The notes under the pieces: model-generated
The model's database searches: none
What the model was told of the DNA's origin: nothing
The model's input: the letters and a program-made list of their open reading frames with translations, nothing else
Assembly: GCF_016545825.1 (NCBI RefSeq)
Contig: NC_052619.1
Location: forward strand, 54,114,933-54,178,932
Direction of reading: 5' to 3'
Length of the DNA stretch: 64,000 bases
Origin: Eucalyptus grandis
Taxonomy: Eukaryota; Streptophyta; Magnoliopsida; Myrtales; Myrtaceae
Part shown: positions 1 to 11,676 of the stretch, one piece after another
Position numbering within the stretch: position 1 is the stretch's first letter
Layout of the letters: each line of letters begins with the position of its first letter
Position numbers and translations under genes: made by a program

Positions 1-1127
1 CGTACCGCATAAGACTGTCGATGATAATTGAATCATCACGTCACCGATTTTCATAGAAAATCAGTTAAAGGAATTATGTTTGAATTATCAAAATGTTTAA
101 GATTAAATTAATAAAGTTGAAAATTTTAAAATTAAATTCCATACAATAAGTTAAAGATTGATTTAGTAATTTCTCAAATCACACTCTAACAGGACATGCT
201 AACCCAACCCCGAGGATTAGAAAGTAGGAAGGACGAATAAAAATTATGATCGTTATCTTCAAATTACTTCAAATATTTCTCCTTTTATCGTATAGAGTTT
301 GACTCCGAAAGATCAAATATTGTTTAATTATTCAATTCCACTACAGAAAAATTGTTCATGGATCCCAATATAATTAAAAGTGACATGAACTCAAGAGAGA
401 ATGACAAGTTGACAACAGAAGATAGGATCGAATATTACGTACTTATACATTAAATAGGTTACTAGTAATTCTGCCCTAACTTGGTAGCACTCTTTGTAAA
501 TTTTTGTGACGATGGTCAATTTTTCTAAAATCTTAAGCCTATTTATCGAAGGCATGGTCAATATTTAAATACTCTAACGCTACCCTCATGCATAAGCTAA
601 ATATTGGTCTAAGACTAAAGTGTAGAAATATCTAATTGAAGAGGCAAATAGAGACTTGATAAGACTTGAATGCGGGAACTCTTGCTTAGGCATTGTTTAA
701 AATCTAAGTACTCCAACACTCTTCATGCATTAGATTTCGGCTAATATACTCAATGTATACTATAGAATTTGTGCTTATATATATCAATGGAATACTTATA
801 GAATTGGATATTCATACATTACTCAAGTAAGTATACAAACCATTATGATAGAACATAAGTGGTAAACTAGAATAGAAATGATGACTAATGATCAAGCTTT
901 TTACCCTTTTATCAATTGATGATTGTAATTCAAATAGAACCAAGTGTGATTAATTTAACTGTATTTAGTATTATACACGGAATGGTGACAGGTTGGATCG
1001 TCATTAAGAGATGACATTCACAATGCTAAAGAGATCTCACTGTAATTATCATTCTATTTATTTAAATTGTGAACCATTTCCACTTTATAAAAGAGAAATC
1101 AATTGAAGACGAGCTGATGATACTTGG
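1..1127. other. Non-coding 3' flank of CRK relic
   Basis: AT-rich sequence with no coding exon, RNA gene or repeat that I can recognise. It lies downstream of the leftward-reading kinase relic and presumably contains its old 3' UTR and polyadenylation region. Confidence 0.5.
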
Positions 1128-3348
1128 TCACCTAGGAGAAACATCTGAAAGGGTCACTTCATTAACAGTGGAAGTTTTGTGAATTAGATTGATAGGATTG
1201 AGTGTTCTCACATTTCTCCCAACTGAGAATGCAGGCAAAGATGGTCGGATAAGTGGGATAGTATCGGCTCCTAGCATATGAACCACATGCGACATGGTTC
1301 GTCGATCTATTGGGTCTTCTTGAACGCACAATAGACCGATGTGTATGCACTTTACCACTTGAACTGCATCACATGACTCTTTGATTGATGGATCGGTAAG
1401 TTCCAAACTTCGACCTTCGGACCACAACTTCCATGTCTGTCATTTTGGAAGGGAAGTAAGCAAAGATAATTGCACATAATTCTAAGGTTTCATATTAAAA
1501 AAGTGTGGTGACTAGGAACATACAAGGGTGAGAAGGCTTTCACCGTGCTCTTGGATATGAAAACCGTTATTCTTTCGCCCACTTATCATCTCTAGCAAGA
1601 GAACTCCAAAACTGAAGACATCTAATTTAACAGAAAATAGTCCTTGCATCGCATATTCCGGTGCCATGTATCCACTGATTGAAATTATGCGATGAAGTGC
1701 AATTACTTGGAAGTAAGAAACAATGAAAAGCTATTTTCTATATTTAAACTTCTGTAATATGTATATGCTCATTTTGGTGTTGTTGAGCTGATCATCAGAG
1801 TTCTTTGTTGGCCTAGTGAATCATTCAAACATATGACAGATGTAGAAAGATATTAAAGAACTTACTATGTTCCAACAACCCTATTCGTGTTGGCCTCATC
1901 TTGATTTACACCAAAGATCCTTGCCATTCCGAAATCAGATATTTTTGGATTCATCTCGCCATCTAGTAAAAGATTACTAGCTTTCAGATTCCTATGGATA
2001 ATTCTTAGGCGAGAATCCTCATGTAGATATAGAAGCCCCCGAGCTATTCCAAAGGTGATGTTCATGCGCATCTTCCAGTCTAAAGATTGCCCCATAGTTG
2101 AACCTGTCGATCATGAGAGACTCAAATGAACATCAACTATATAAAACTAAAATTAACTAGCTAAAATATTCATTGCATCTGCTAAAGCTCAAACCAAAAA
2201 GGAAGACATCCAGGCTTTTGTTGGGCATGTATTCATATCTCAAGAGTTTTTCATGCTCTTCCAAGCAGCATCCCAATAATCAAACAAGGTTCCTATGTCG
2301 TAGTCTAGCAATCGAGATCACTTCGTTCTTAAACTTGATAAGTCCTTGGCCTGAGGTTCTTGAAAGCCTTTTAACTGCAATTTATTTTCCATCTGCCATT
2401 GTGCCTTGAAACAGGGTAATGTCAGTAGTGAAATCCCTATATGAGAATTAGCAATGATAACCAAATTCGAATCAGTTCATGTTCGGATAATAACCTCCAG
2501 TTTTCCCAATTTTCCCATAAACAGGTGTTGAGTCGCTTCAATGCTTATCTTGTACACGGGGCCAAACCCACCTTCCCCAATTTTACATTCATTGGAGAAG
2601 TTTTGTGTGGCCACACGTATAATGTCTAATCGTATCAGAGATAATTCTTGAGAAGCCACCAGCTTTTCTCCTCGAGATCTTTCCTTTGAAAAATCTTCTC
2701 CAATTTCTCGTCTTAGATGAAGTAACTGAACCTTTGGGCTGTTTTCCTTCTCTGAGAGTCCAAGAGCTTACTCTCATTAGATAAAGGTTAGAAGATGGTC
2801 ATTCCAATGGCAAGCAAGATGAATTCACTCATACCTTTCTTCAATCTCTTTGTCCTCCTTAAAAATATAAACGAACCCATGATGATTATTAGTAACCCCG
2901 ATCCAATTACTGAGCTAACTATTGCAATCCATGGATTTCGTTTGACCCTTGTCAAGAAAGGAAAATTCCTTGCATCTAAACATACCACAAATCCGCAGAC
3001 TCTTTCTTTCACCAAGTGTAAATAGTACCAAGAACTCGTTGAAAGCAAGAGAGTATGATCATAGTTAAGATCGTAAAAGAAAGTCAAGTGCAATATGATA
3101 TAGAAAAAAACTTATATTGAGAATTAGAAGAAACGGAATGACACCATTATACGCTTACCATGACAAATTGTGTGCCCATTTTGAGAATTAGATAACTCGT
3201 ACCTTCACTGCCGGACTCAGTGCTGGTTTTGTTTGTTGTAGAAGGTGCCGGTGCTTGTCCTTTAGGTTCCCCACTAAGATTCATTTGGTACCGTACATTA
3301 CAACTCAGCTGAAGAATTCTTGCACCTCCCCTTTTAAAATGAAGAGCA
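1128..3348 (-). pseudogene. Cysteine-rich receptor-like kinase (CRK) pseudogene, 5' truncated
   Basis: The leftward exons follow the standard CRK layout. A truncated piece of the DUF26/Gnk2 ectodomain end (3213-3348, Cys-containing CNVRY, then a Ser/Thr-rich linker) comes first. Next are a transmembrane helix (about 2830-2960, a run of Ile/Val/Leu/Gly followed by RRTKR) and a Gly-loop exon ending GEGGFGPVYK (2549-2659). Then come the alpha-C exon (about 2190-2400), the catalytic-loop exon 1866-2103 (238 nt), the activation/APE exon 1524-1674 (151 nt) and the last exon 1128-1436. The 238 and 151 nt sizes are typical of this family. It is clearly broken. Two in-frame stops lie at 2382-2384 (TAA) and 2281-2283 (TGA). 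The donor after VYK reads AT instead of GT (2547-2548). The HRD catalytic Asp is Asn (codon 1988-1990). DFG is kept. CRKs are plasma-membrane kinases in defence and redox signalling; this copy should be non-functional. The remaining ectodomain and signal peptide are missing where the GC-rich minisatellite begins. Confidence 0.85.
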
Positions 3349-3733
3349 GGTGCATGCGTCACACGTGCACGTGGGGCCGATGCGAAGACGCAGGCTCGTG
3401 CATCGCACGTGCGCGCGGGGCCGATGCGAAGACGCAGGCGCGTGTGTCGCACGTGTGCGCGAGGCCGATGCGCGCACGTGTGATGCACGTGCACAGGGGC
3501 CACTGATGGTGGTACCGTACATTACAACTTAGCTGAAGAATTCTCGCACCTCCCCTTTTAAAATGAAGAGCAAGCGCGTGTGTCGCACATGCGCGCGGGA
3601 CCGATGCAAAGACGCAGGCGTGTGCATCGCACGTGCGCACGGGGCCGATGCGTGCACGGGCGACACACGTGCACGCGGGGCTGATGCGTGCACGTGCACA
3701 GGGGCCGCCGATGGTGTGTGCGCGGCACATGCC
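3286..3733. repeat. GC-rich minisatellite inside a 224-bp tandem duplication
   Basis: Two copies of a roughly 224-bp block start at 3286 and 3510. Each begins with the same 63-bp piece of the CRK ectodomain exon (3286-3348 and 3510-3572, a few mismatches) and continues into CG-rich sequence ending in GCACAGGGGCC. The CG-rich part is built from degenerate repeats of about 36 bp containing GGGGCCGATGCG and GACGCAGGC, with many CACGTG palindromes. Long open frames here are by-products of the repeats and are not genes. The composition is wholly unlike the AT-rich surroundings. Confidence 0.8.
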
Positions 3734-3758
3734 AGCTGACGTCATCGTGACGTCAGCT
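3734..3758. promoter_or_regulatory. Palindrome with two TGACGTCA sites (as-1/CRE-like)
   Basis: A perfect inverted repeat with 11-bp arms and a 3-bp centre (TCG). Each arm holds TGACGTCA (3737-3744 and 3748-3755). TGACG pairs are the known binding sites of TGA-type bZIP factors, as in the as-1 element. Here the two TGACG starts are 11 bp apart; in as-1 they are 12. No intact gene is next to it, so any regulatory role is inference. Confidence 0.45.
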
Positions 3759-3833
3759 ACACATGTGTTCCGCACGTGCCGGGTCGGTCCGTCCGACCTG
3801 GCGACCCGACCCGGTTGATCTCGACCGGCTAAC

Positions 3834-3912
3834 CGTTGACCGTTGACGATCGTTGACCATTGACTGTTGACGACCGTTGACCAACGTTGACTGTTGACTT
3901 TGACCGTTGACC
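3834..3912. repeat. GTTGAC microsatellite forming a W-box cluster
   Basis: I count ten TTGAC cores in about 80 bp, eight of them followed by C or T as in the WRKY W-box TTGAC(C/T). They arise from a degenerate six-base repeat (GTTGAC/CGTTGA). The array is followed by an A-rich tract. It lies upstream of the leftward CRK relic, or it could belong to the leader of the rightward retrotransposon. Confidence 0.6.
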
Positions 3913-4803
3913 CAAAAAAAAGAAAAAGAAAAAAAAGAATGTGTTTCTTTTTCCAATTAAGTTTATGTGGATTATATGTAATCCCTTATTTGTTCTGCAT
4001 TTGTTGCAGGAACAATGCCTCCCCTTAGGTTGCGCACACCTATTCGCGCAATTACCAATGAACAAAAGGAAATGCTTTCTAAGTTAATAGCTGATGACTG
4101 ATCATCGTTAGGAGAGTGACGACTTAATTGATCACGTTCTTGAAGTCAATGGGAAAATACAAAAGGTCATATGGAATGGTCATTTCATGCCACAGTCTGA
4201 GATTGTGCGATTATTCATGAACACTCTTCCACAAGAATGGGAAGGAGTGTTGAATCGCGTATGGGAAGTCAACAGAGCTGCTTTGTATAGGAAAATAGTG
4301 ATGGATTTTATAGATGATTATTACTGGATTGTTACAAGGGAAAAGATCAAGAAATTGAACAAAAGAGGATCTTTCCCAGTTCGCATATTGACTTGGTGCT
4401 AGATGTTTTTGTTGGTCTTTATTTAGTGTGTTTTGTGGACATCTTATATAATGTTATCTACCTAGTTATTGTTGGTGTGTTAACTGATATGTTAGTTGTA
4501 TTATGTGAAAGCATTATTATTATATTATTGTTTGATATCAAGTACTATTTGCTTTCTGTTATTATTAACTATTGTGGGTAGTTCATACAAATTTTTGTAA
4601 TTTCAAAGAATTTATTTTGCATAGAATATTATATTAATAATAGCTCCAAGTTAGGATTTTGGATGATGATTGGAAACATAGTGACCTTTTGATTCTAAAA
4701 CCTTACTTGAAATTTTTTATTAATATGATGGTTTTGTGCAAAATGGATGCATAAATTATAGGCATTAATAATTCGTGCATATATGTCTGATATGTTCAGA
4801 TCA
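3913..4803 (+). other. Unassigned region before copia gag
   Basis: No LTR end or tRNA primer-binding site is visible here, although this is where the 5' LTR of the outer copia element would be expected. There is an open stretch at 4187-4402 (about 71 codons, containing a Trp/Arg-rich segment) that I do not recognise. TTGTTGCAG before an ATG at about 4015 resembles an intron acceptor. It could be the diverged leader of the retrotransposon or an unrelated remnant. Confidence 0.35.
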
Positions 4804-5700
4804 ATGGCTTCAGCCACAAAGAGCATAGTTGTTGAGCTGAATAAGGTGAGAAGCTCAATGACGATAACTATGAAATATGGCACATGAAAATCCAATATGT
4901 GCTGGAAGAGTAAGAGGCACTAGAAGCTCTTAACCTGACCATGGTAGAACCTGAAGAAGGAAATACTGCACAACATAAGAGAGATAAGGAAGCATTTGTT
5001 GCATGGAAAAAAAAAACTCTCTTGCTCATATTACGTTGTTGAGTAGCATAGAAAATGACGACATGCGAGAGTTTAGGCGTTTTGAGAATGCCAAGGAAAT
5101 GTGGGAAGCATTGACAGCAAGATTTGATCATACTTCGGTGATCAGACTGAGGCAGTTCACTATTAGGTTTGACTCTTATAAGAAGCCTCATGGTCAGACC
5201 ATGAAGCAACACCTTAGAAAGATGTCAAACATGATTAATAAGCTGAAGATGTTGGCCATGTCCTGACTGATGAGCAGCAAGTGAAAGCAGTGATTTGTTC
5301 CTTACCTCAGAGTTGGGAGCATATGAAGGTACACCTGACCCATAATGAGAATATCAAAACCTTTGAGGATGCAGTGCGTCATCTTGAGCTAGAAGAGGAC
5401 CGCCTCTTGGCAACTAAGCCGGAAGCTGAAATCTATCATACTGGTTCTAGCTCACATGGAGCTTCGAGCTTCAAGCGCAAACATCCTAACTGGTTCGATA
5501 AAGGGAAAGGCAAGGAAGCAGGTCCTTTAGGGAAGAAACCTAAGCTTGACCAACATAAAAGAGGAAAGCGTCTTCAAATGAAGAAGCTTACAAGAGTGAA
5601 GTGTTACAATTGTGACAAGAAGGGTCACTATGCTCGCGACTGTCATGAGCCAAAGAATGTATACACCCCTTGTACTTTTCAGAACTTTGCTTATGTGTCG
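4804..5700 (+). pseudogene. Copia gag remnant (outer element)
   Basis: Structural capsid-like protein of a copia element, with the UBN2-type gag fold (Trp near the start, then an MWEAL-like motif) and a CCHC zinc knuckle at 5602-5643 (CYNC...GHYARDC), which normally packages element RNA. The reading frame changes at about 4840-4850, about 5000 and about 5260, so it no longer encodes a single protein. The start at 4804 (ATGGCTTCAGCC) is the first ATG consistent with the conserved N-terminus. Confidence 0.75.
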
Positions 5701-6968
5701 AGTTCTGTATTCTTAACTGAGTCTAATCCTTTGTGGACTGTGGATTTAGGAGCAATAGACCATGTAGCGAAGGATAGAGAATCCTTCGTGGAATTTCGAC
5801 GAGTACCGACTGGAACTAAGTGGATCTATGTAGAAAACAACTCCAGAGCAAAAGTAAAAGGGACTGGCATCTATCAATTGAACATGCGTGGTGGACGCAC
5901 TTTGTTCCTACATGATGTATTGTATATTCCGGAGATTCATCAGAATTTAGTGTCTGTTTTAGTGTTGGTCAAGCTAGGTTTTAATATGAACTTCCATAAT
6001 AGGGTGTGGATTTGTTTTTGGATACAAATTTCTATGGTTGTGGTTATTTTCTGGATTGTTTCATTGTATTAGATATTGACTATGTTAATGCAAATGTTTG
6101 TTATTCCCTTCGCATGTCTCCTAATTCATATGATAATGATGTGAATGTGTGGCATGCTAGACTTGGTCATATTGGCCAACAACGTATGAATAGACTAGCC
6201 AAAGAGGGTTTGTTGGGCAACATTGAAAAAGTCATTTTGCCCATATGTGAGCATTGCATAGTAGGGAAAACGACAATGAAACCATTTAGAAAATGTAAAA
6301 GAGCTAAATTTCCTCTGCATTTAATCCATTCTAACGTCTGTGGTCCAATGAATGTGAGAGGAAGGCATGGGGCTGTTTATTTCATCACTTTTATAGATGA
6401 TTATACTCGATTCGAATATGTCTATTTGATTTCTCATAAATATGAAGCATTAAGTTGTTTCAAAAGATTTATGAACTTAGTAGAAAATCAATTAGACAAG
6501 AAAATAAAAGCATTGAGATCCGATCGAGATCGAGAATATTTATCTAATGAGTTCAGAAAACTATGTGATGAAAAAGGAATAGAAAGACAGTTGTCTATTC
6601 CATATACTCCTCAACAAAATGGTATTGCGGAAAGAAGAAACAGAACCCTACTAGAAATGATTAGGTCTATGATAGCGCATACTAATTTACCTATCACTTT
6701 TTGGAGTGATGCATTATTAACTGCTGCCTATATACTTAACTGGGTGCCTTCCAAATCAGTTACTTCCACTCCATATGAGTTATGGACAGGTAGAAAACAA
6801 AACTTAAGTTTTCTTAAGCCATGGGGTTGTGCTGCCTATACTCATGAGCCCTCTCACAAGTTTGGGAAATTGGGTCCCAAAGGAAAGAAGAGTATTTTCA
6901 TAAGATACTCGGAACACTCGAAAGGGTATGTGTTTATAGGTGAGCATGAAAGTGGAAGTATAACTTAA
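5701..6968 (+). pseudogene. Copia protease and integrase remnant (outer element)
   Basis: Protease: the usual DSGA active-site motif reads DLGA (WTVDLGA, near 5740). Integrase: an HHCC zinc-binding segment (HARLGH ... CEHCIVGK, about 6150-6270), then a DDE core with FIDDYTR (near 6390) and a QQNGIAERRNRT motif (near 6615) that retains the catalytic Glu. The RSDRGGEY region has become RSDRDREY. There is a frame change near 6000, and the frame ends at a stop at 6966-6968. Confidence 0.8.
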
Positions 6969-7299
6969 TTCGAATCACGGGATATCACATTCTTAAAGAA
7001 TGAATTTCCTAATAAGGGCGAAATAGGTGATGATTTCTCCCTATTTGAAATCTTGGATCATGATAATGAACTTAATGGAGTTCGTCCAAGTGAGAGTAAC
7101 ATGAGAAGTGATGAATTTAATTCAACTCACTCTCAATTACAACCACATGATGAGATGATATCGTCATTATCTAATCTGAGTGGGAGCATGATGAGGAATG
7201 ATGTGCAAAGTGTACAATCTCCCATACGGTAAACAAGTCATAAAAGTATTCCCCGTCGACGTTTTGACATCAAAGGGGAAACTTTCATGGTTGCTCCAC

Positions 7300-8873
7300 A
7301 AGATGAGGATGAGCCAAGAAATATTAATGAGGCTCTAACTTGCCCTAGTAAGGAAAAATGGATTCATGCAATGGAAGAGGAAATTGAGTCAATGAAGTCA
7401 AACCAAGTTTGGAAACTGCTTGATTTTCCAAAAGGACGCAAAGCTATTGGGAACAAGTAGGTTCTCAAAATAAAGCGTAAAGTTGATGGCTCAATAGAAA
7501 GGCAAAAGGCTTGCATTGTGGCGAAGGGGTATAATTAACAAGAATGAATTGATTAGGAAGAAACATTTTCTCCTGTATTGAGATTTACTTCGATTCACAT
7601 TATTCTAGCAATAGTGGCTAGTATGATCTTGAGTTATATCAAATGGATATAAAGACTACTTTCCTCAATGGAGAATTAGAGGAAGAAATATATATAGAAC
7701 AACCTGATGGTTTCATAATGAAATGCCAAGAAAAAAAGGTATGTCGACTTTTGAGATCGATATATGGCCTTAAGCAGTCATCAAGACAATGGTATATACA
7801 TTTTCATAATGCCATAATGGCATATAATTTTACAATGATAGATGATGATCATTGTGTATATATCAAAAGATCCAAAGATCAATTTGTGATCATATCATTA
7901 TATGTTGATAATATACTATTTATCGGAAGCAATATGGAGTTTGTTAATACTGTCAAGAGTTGGTTGTCTTCCAACTTTGAGATGAAGGATATCGGTGAGG
8001 CTGCATACATTCATGGAGTTAAGATTTCAAGAGATCGTTCGAAGAGATCGTGATCTATTTTGCAAGAAACATACATCAATAATGTTCTTGAAGATTTCGT
8101 ATGCAAGATTGTAAGCCCATAGACACTCCTATTGCAAAAGGTGAAGGATTGAGCCATAGACTGTGTCCAAAGACTCCACAAGAGAATGAATAAATGAAAC
8201 ATGTTCCTTATGCTAGTGATGTTGGGAGCTTGATGTACACTATGATGTGTACAAGACCTAACATATGTTTTGCAGTTGGAATGGTGAGTAGATACCAATC
8301 CAATACAGGTCAAGTACATTAGAAAACCATTAAAAGAATACTGTGGTATCTTAATGGAACCGCTGATTACAAGCTGAATTACCAAGGAAATGATCTTCGA
8401 CTTGAAGGCTATTCAGATGCTGATTGGGAGGAGATTTAGATGAAAGGAAATCTACCTCTGGATTTGCTTTCTTAATGAACAATGGCGCCATATCATGAAG
8501 CAGTAAGAAGCAAACGTGTATAGTCTTGTCCACGATGGAAGCTGAGTTCGTGGCATTATTAGTAGCGGTACAAGAAGGAGTTTAGCTTAAGAGATTTTTG
8601 GATCATTTAGGTATTATTAAGAAAGCTGCAAATCCATTATTGGTTAACTGTGATAGCCAAGCAGTTATAGCGTACACCAAAGATCCAAAGTATCATGGCA
8701 AGACCAAACATATAGATACCAAGTATAACTTTGTCAAAGATATGGTTACACGAAAGGATGTGGACTTACAGTATATATCTACGCATAGAATGGTAACAGA
8801 TCCTATGACAAAGCCAATACCTAGATATGTATTTTGTGGTCATGTAAAATCTCTAGAATTGTGTAGAGCCTGA
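7300..8873 (+). pseudogene. Copia reverse transcriptase and RNase H remnant (outer element)
   Basis: The RT palm motif ([10 protein letters not shown], 7643 on) and a copia-type YGLKQS segment are present. The catalytic YVDD box reads YVDN (7901-7912), which should abolish polymerisation. RNase H follows (GYSDADW near 8410, a DSQAV segment near 8655) and ends at 8873. Several stops (for example 7458-7460, 8051-8053 and 8437-8439) and frame changes break it. Confidence 0.8.
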
Positions 8874-9955
8874 TGTACTGGATATTGTAATTTCCCTGAG
8901 TTGTTCACATTTATGAACTTGTGTTTTTATTATTAATGCCTATGAATCTTTGTTTGACCTTTATGCATCTTAATGCTTAGTGCATTACATTAAGTTGAGA
9001 AAGTATGTCAAACAGCTATAAGATTAGCCCACTCACACGGGTAATCGCCTCTATTTACTATGTGATAAATAGAGATGAGACGGTTTTTAAGTTTATTAGC
9101 TAGGTGATAATCGAGAGCTCAAGCTTAAAATATATATGTCGCCTTAACTAAGTGTTAAGATGAGAACATGATATGTACTATGTCCGAAAGTGAAACACCC
9201 CACATATTTTAATTTATCTGTTTAAGATGCCAGGTGTGAGTTTTGATAAATTTTGTGAATGAGTAGATATGTGAACTCAAGTTAGACATTGGGTATGTCT
9301 GAACTATCATCTGTACAGTATTGAAGGTGTAGACATATGCTCAATGGGAAATGAGTTAATACCGTAATACGTATTTCATACTATATATGCATGAGACGAC
9401 CAATAAGAGTGGCAAAAGTTTGATCTCAACTTTTATGCTGTGTGAGACTCTTGAGGAAAAGAGTTCCTCAATTTTAGTGCCCTCATGACTTTTACTTATT
9501 CTCAAGATTTCTATTTAGTGTTTGCTATCTTAGGATGTTGTCAATGGTCGTGAGTTGATTTGATCTAATGGGACATTTCTAGAAAAGTAAGCTGAACAGA
9601 AATTGAGAGTTTGAATGAAAGAGGAAGATCGAATTTGAAGAATCACATTGTAGTTTTGTATTTACTGGTCGACCAATTATGACTATTTTTAGGATAATCA
9701 TAATTGTGAATATAATATATATATATATATATATATATCATTGTTTAAAAGAGATTAAGAGAGATATAAATGTGATTGATCGATCTAAGATACTGCATAC
9801 TAAATCTACTCAAAGTATGATGTCAATTATGAGCTGCTATATATTCCTAACAGATGTATAGTAACGAGCTCTCAAAGTATGCTGGTCGCACGAATTATTC
9901 ATTGGTATGGACGTTGCAAAGAGGTAAAGAGAATCCTGTTCGGCCCACCATATAC
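8874..9955 (+). other. Non-coding tail of outer copia element
   Basis: About 1.1 kb between the RNase H stop and the polypurine tract without coding sequence, as in many plant copia elements with a long 3' untranslated part. It contains an (AT)n run at about 9715-9738. Confidence 0.6.
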
Positions 9956-9966
9956 GAGTGGGAGAT

Positions 9967-10116
9967 TATAGTTTTATTTATTTGTATGATGATGGGCTTA
10001 AGGCCCGTCCGCCCATGTTGGGCCTAAAAGCCCGGCCTGCTAGATAATGACTCATATATGAAGAGGTTTTATGTTGAGGGGTTATGACTTTTGGGGGAAC
10101 GTATTACGTTGAAGAG
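9967..10116 (+). repeat. Left part of 3' LTR of outer copia element
   Basis: This follows the polypurine stretch 9956-9965. The exact start is unclear. Position 9967 is directly after the tract, while TGTTGGG at 10016 is the exact inverted match of the LTR end CCCAACA at 15833-15839. The LTR is interrupted at 10117 by the inner element and resumes at 15492. Confidence 0.55.
10112..10116. repeat. Target-site duplication AAGAG, left copy
   Basis: AAGAG immediately before the TGTTGG start of the inner element. The same five bases follow its CCAACA end at 15487-15491. Five bp is the expected size for copia integrases. Confidence 0.9.
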
Positions 10117-10777
10117 TGTTGGAGCCAGCATTAAATAAAAAAACAAAAAGAAAAGAAAAAGAACAAAAAGGAAGTGGAGTGTCGTGCGTGAAGTTGGGGC
10201 GTCCGAAAAGAGGAGGAGAGAGAAACAAAAAAATTGCAAGGGAGAAGAGAGAAGAAAAGAAGAGGGCTGCAACTTTGCGGCTTTAATTTGAAGGCCAAAT
10301 ATTGACGGAATCGGCTCAAATTTCAGTATGTTGTTCGTGAGACCGAGGGCTACGAGTTGATGGTTTTTGTTCATCGAGAACCGTTTCCGAATTCTCCAGT
10401 TGCGGTTAAGGTTTTCTTACTCCAAATTTATTTATCTACCTATGTTATGAGAAGAAGATGATTGTAATGTTGATGTTGATCCTCTAGTGTGTGACTAGAG
10501 AAGAATACTTTGTGTATCATACTATTATTGGTGATTAGTAGATGTTTTTGGGCGATCCGTGGTTTTTCCCGCATCGGATTTTCCACGTTAAATCTTTGGT
10601 GTTGTTATTTGCTTTGTCTATTTATCATTTCGGCGTTATGTTTGCATTTTGTGAGGCTATACATTGCTGGTTATTGCTGGGGGTTGAGAGATTTTAAGTT
10701 GATTTAGTATCGGGGGAGAAATTGATCTTGGATTGTGTTTGGCCGTGGTGAATTGTGTCCCCGGGTTCTCCCCAACA
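10117..10777 (+). repeat. 5' LTR of inner copia element
   Basis: 661 bp, TGTTGG...CCAACA. It lacks 25 bp present near the start of the 3' LTR but otherwise aligns end to end. Short open frames here are LTR sequence, not genes. Confidence 0.92.
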
Positions 10778-10779
10778 AG

Positions 10780-10791
10780 TGGTATCAGAGC
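10780..10791 (+). promoter_or_regulatory. Primer-binding site (tRNA-Met type)
   Basis: TGGTATCAGAGC, two bases after the 5' LTR end. This matches the 3' end of initiator tRNA-Met, the usual primer of plant copia reverse transcription. Confidence 0.92.
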
Positions 10792-10812
10792 ACGGTTGAA
10801 TTTTAGTATTAA

Positions 10813-11676
10813 ATGGAAGAAACCAGCAGCACCATGTTTAAGTTAAATGTCTCGAATTATTTTATTTGGAAGCCTCAGATGGAAGATGTGTTATATTGCA
10901 AATACTTATTTGATCCCATTGAGGGTGATGAAGCCAAAGGAGATAAGGAAGATAAAGAATGGGAGAGAATGAATCGGAAAACCGTTGGGTTTATCCGACA
11001 ATGGATTGATAATAGTGTGTTTCATCATGTTGCTCAAGAAACAAGGGCGGACACTTTGTGGAAGAAATTACAAGATTTTTATGAGAGAAAAACTCCACAA
11101 AATAAAGCTATTCTAGTTAAGCGACTTGTGAATTTGAGATACAAGGAGGGGAGTAACATGGCAAAACACTTGAGTGAATTTCAAGATGTTGTAAATCAAT
11201 TGACAAATCTTGAGATTGATCTTGGTGATGAATTGCAATCATGCTTATTACTTGGTACTCTTCCTGATAGTTTGGACACCTTGGTTGTGGCATTAAATAA
11301 CTCGGCTCATTTTGGTGTGCTTTCTATGAGCATGGTTAAAGAAAGCTTGTTCAATGAAGAAACAAGAAGAAAAGGCTTGAATTATGCTTCTACATCGGAT
11401 GCTCTTGTTATGAAAATAGGGCGAGAAGTCAATCAAGAAGGTTTCAAAGAAATGATACCCAAGGCAAGTCAAGAGAAAGGTCGAAATCAAGACCGAAGAG
11501 GAGTGTCAAGTATTATAATTGCAGCAAAATGGGACATCATGCAAAAGAGTGTCGGTTGCCAAAGAGAGATAGATTCCATGATAGAAATGGAGATCAAAAG
11601 AAAGAAGAGAAATAAGCTACAACGGTGGTTGCATCCGATGGTGATATTGTGTTCGTATGTGATGAGGGATATGTGA
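10813..11676 (+). pseudogene. Gag of inner copia element
   Basis: Gag polyprotein N-terminal region starting at the first ATG after the primer-binding site. The UBN2-type domain covers roughly residues 5-190. The CCHC zinc knuckle (YNCSKMGHHAKEC, near 11516-11557) is encoded in another frame, so a frameshift near 11490-11510 separates capsid and zinc knuckle. Without it, the normal Gag-Pol fusion cannot be made. Confidence 0.85.

Noticed and set aside
3147..3818. Several overlapping open frames on both strands in the GC-rich array
   Set aside because: They come from a CG-rich minisatellite with few stop codons, repeat the same short peptide phrases and have no domain.
10510..10707. Open frame with hydrophobic residues, repeated at 15219-15416
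   Set aside because: Both lie inside the LTRs of the inner copia element.
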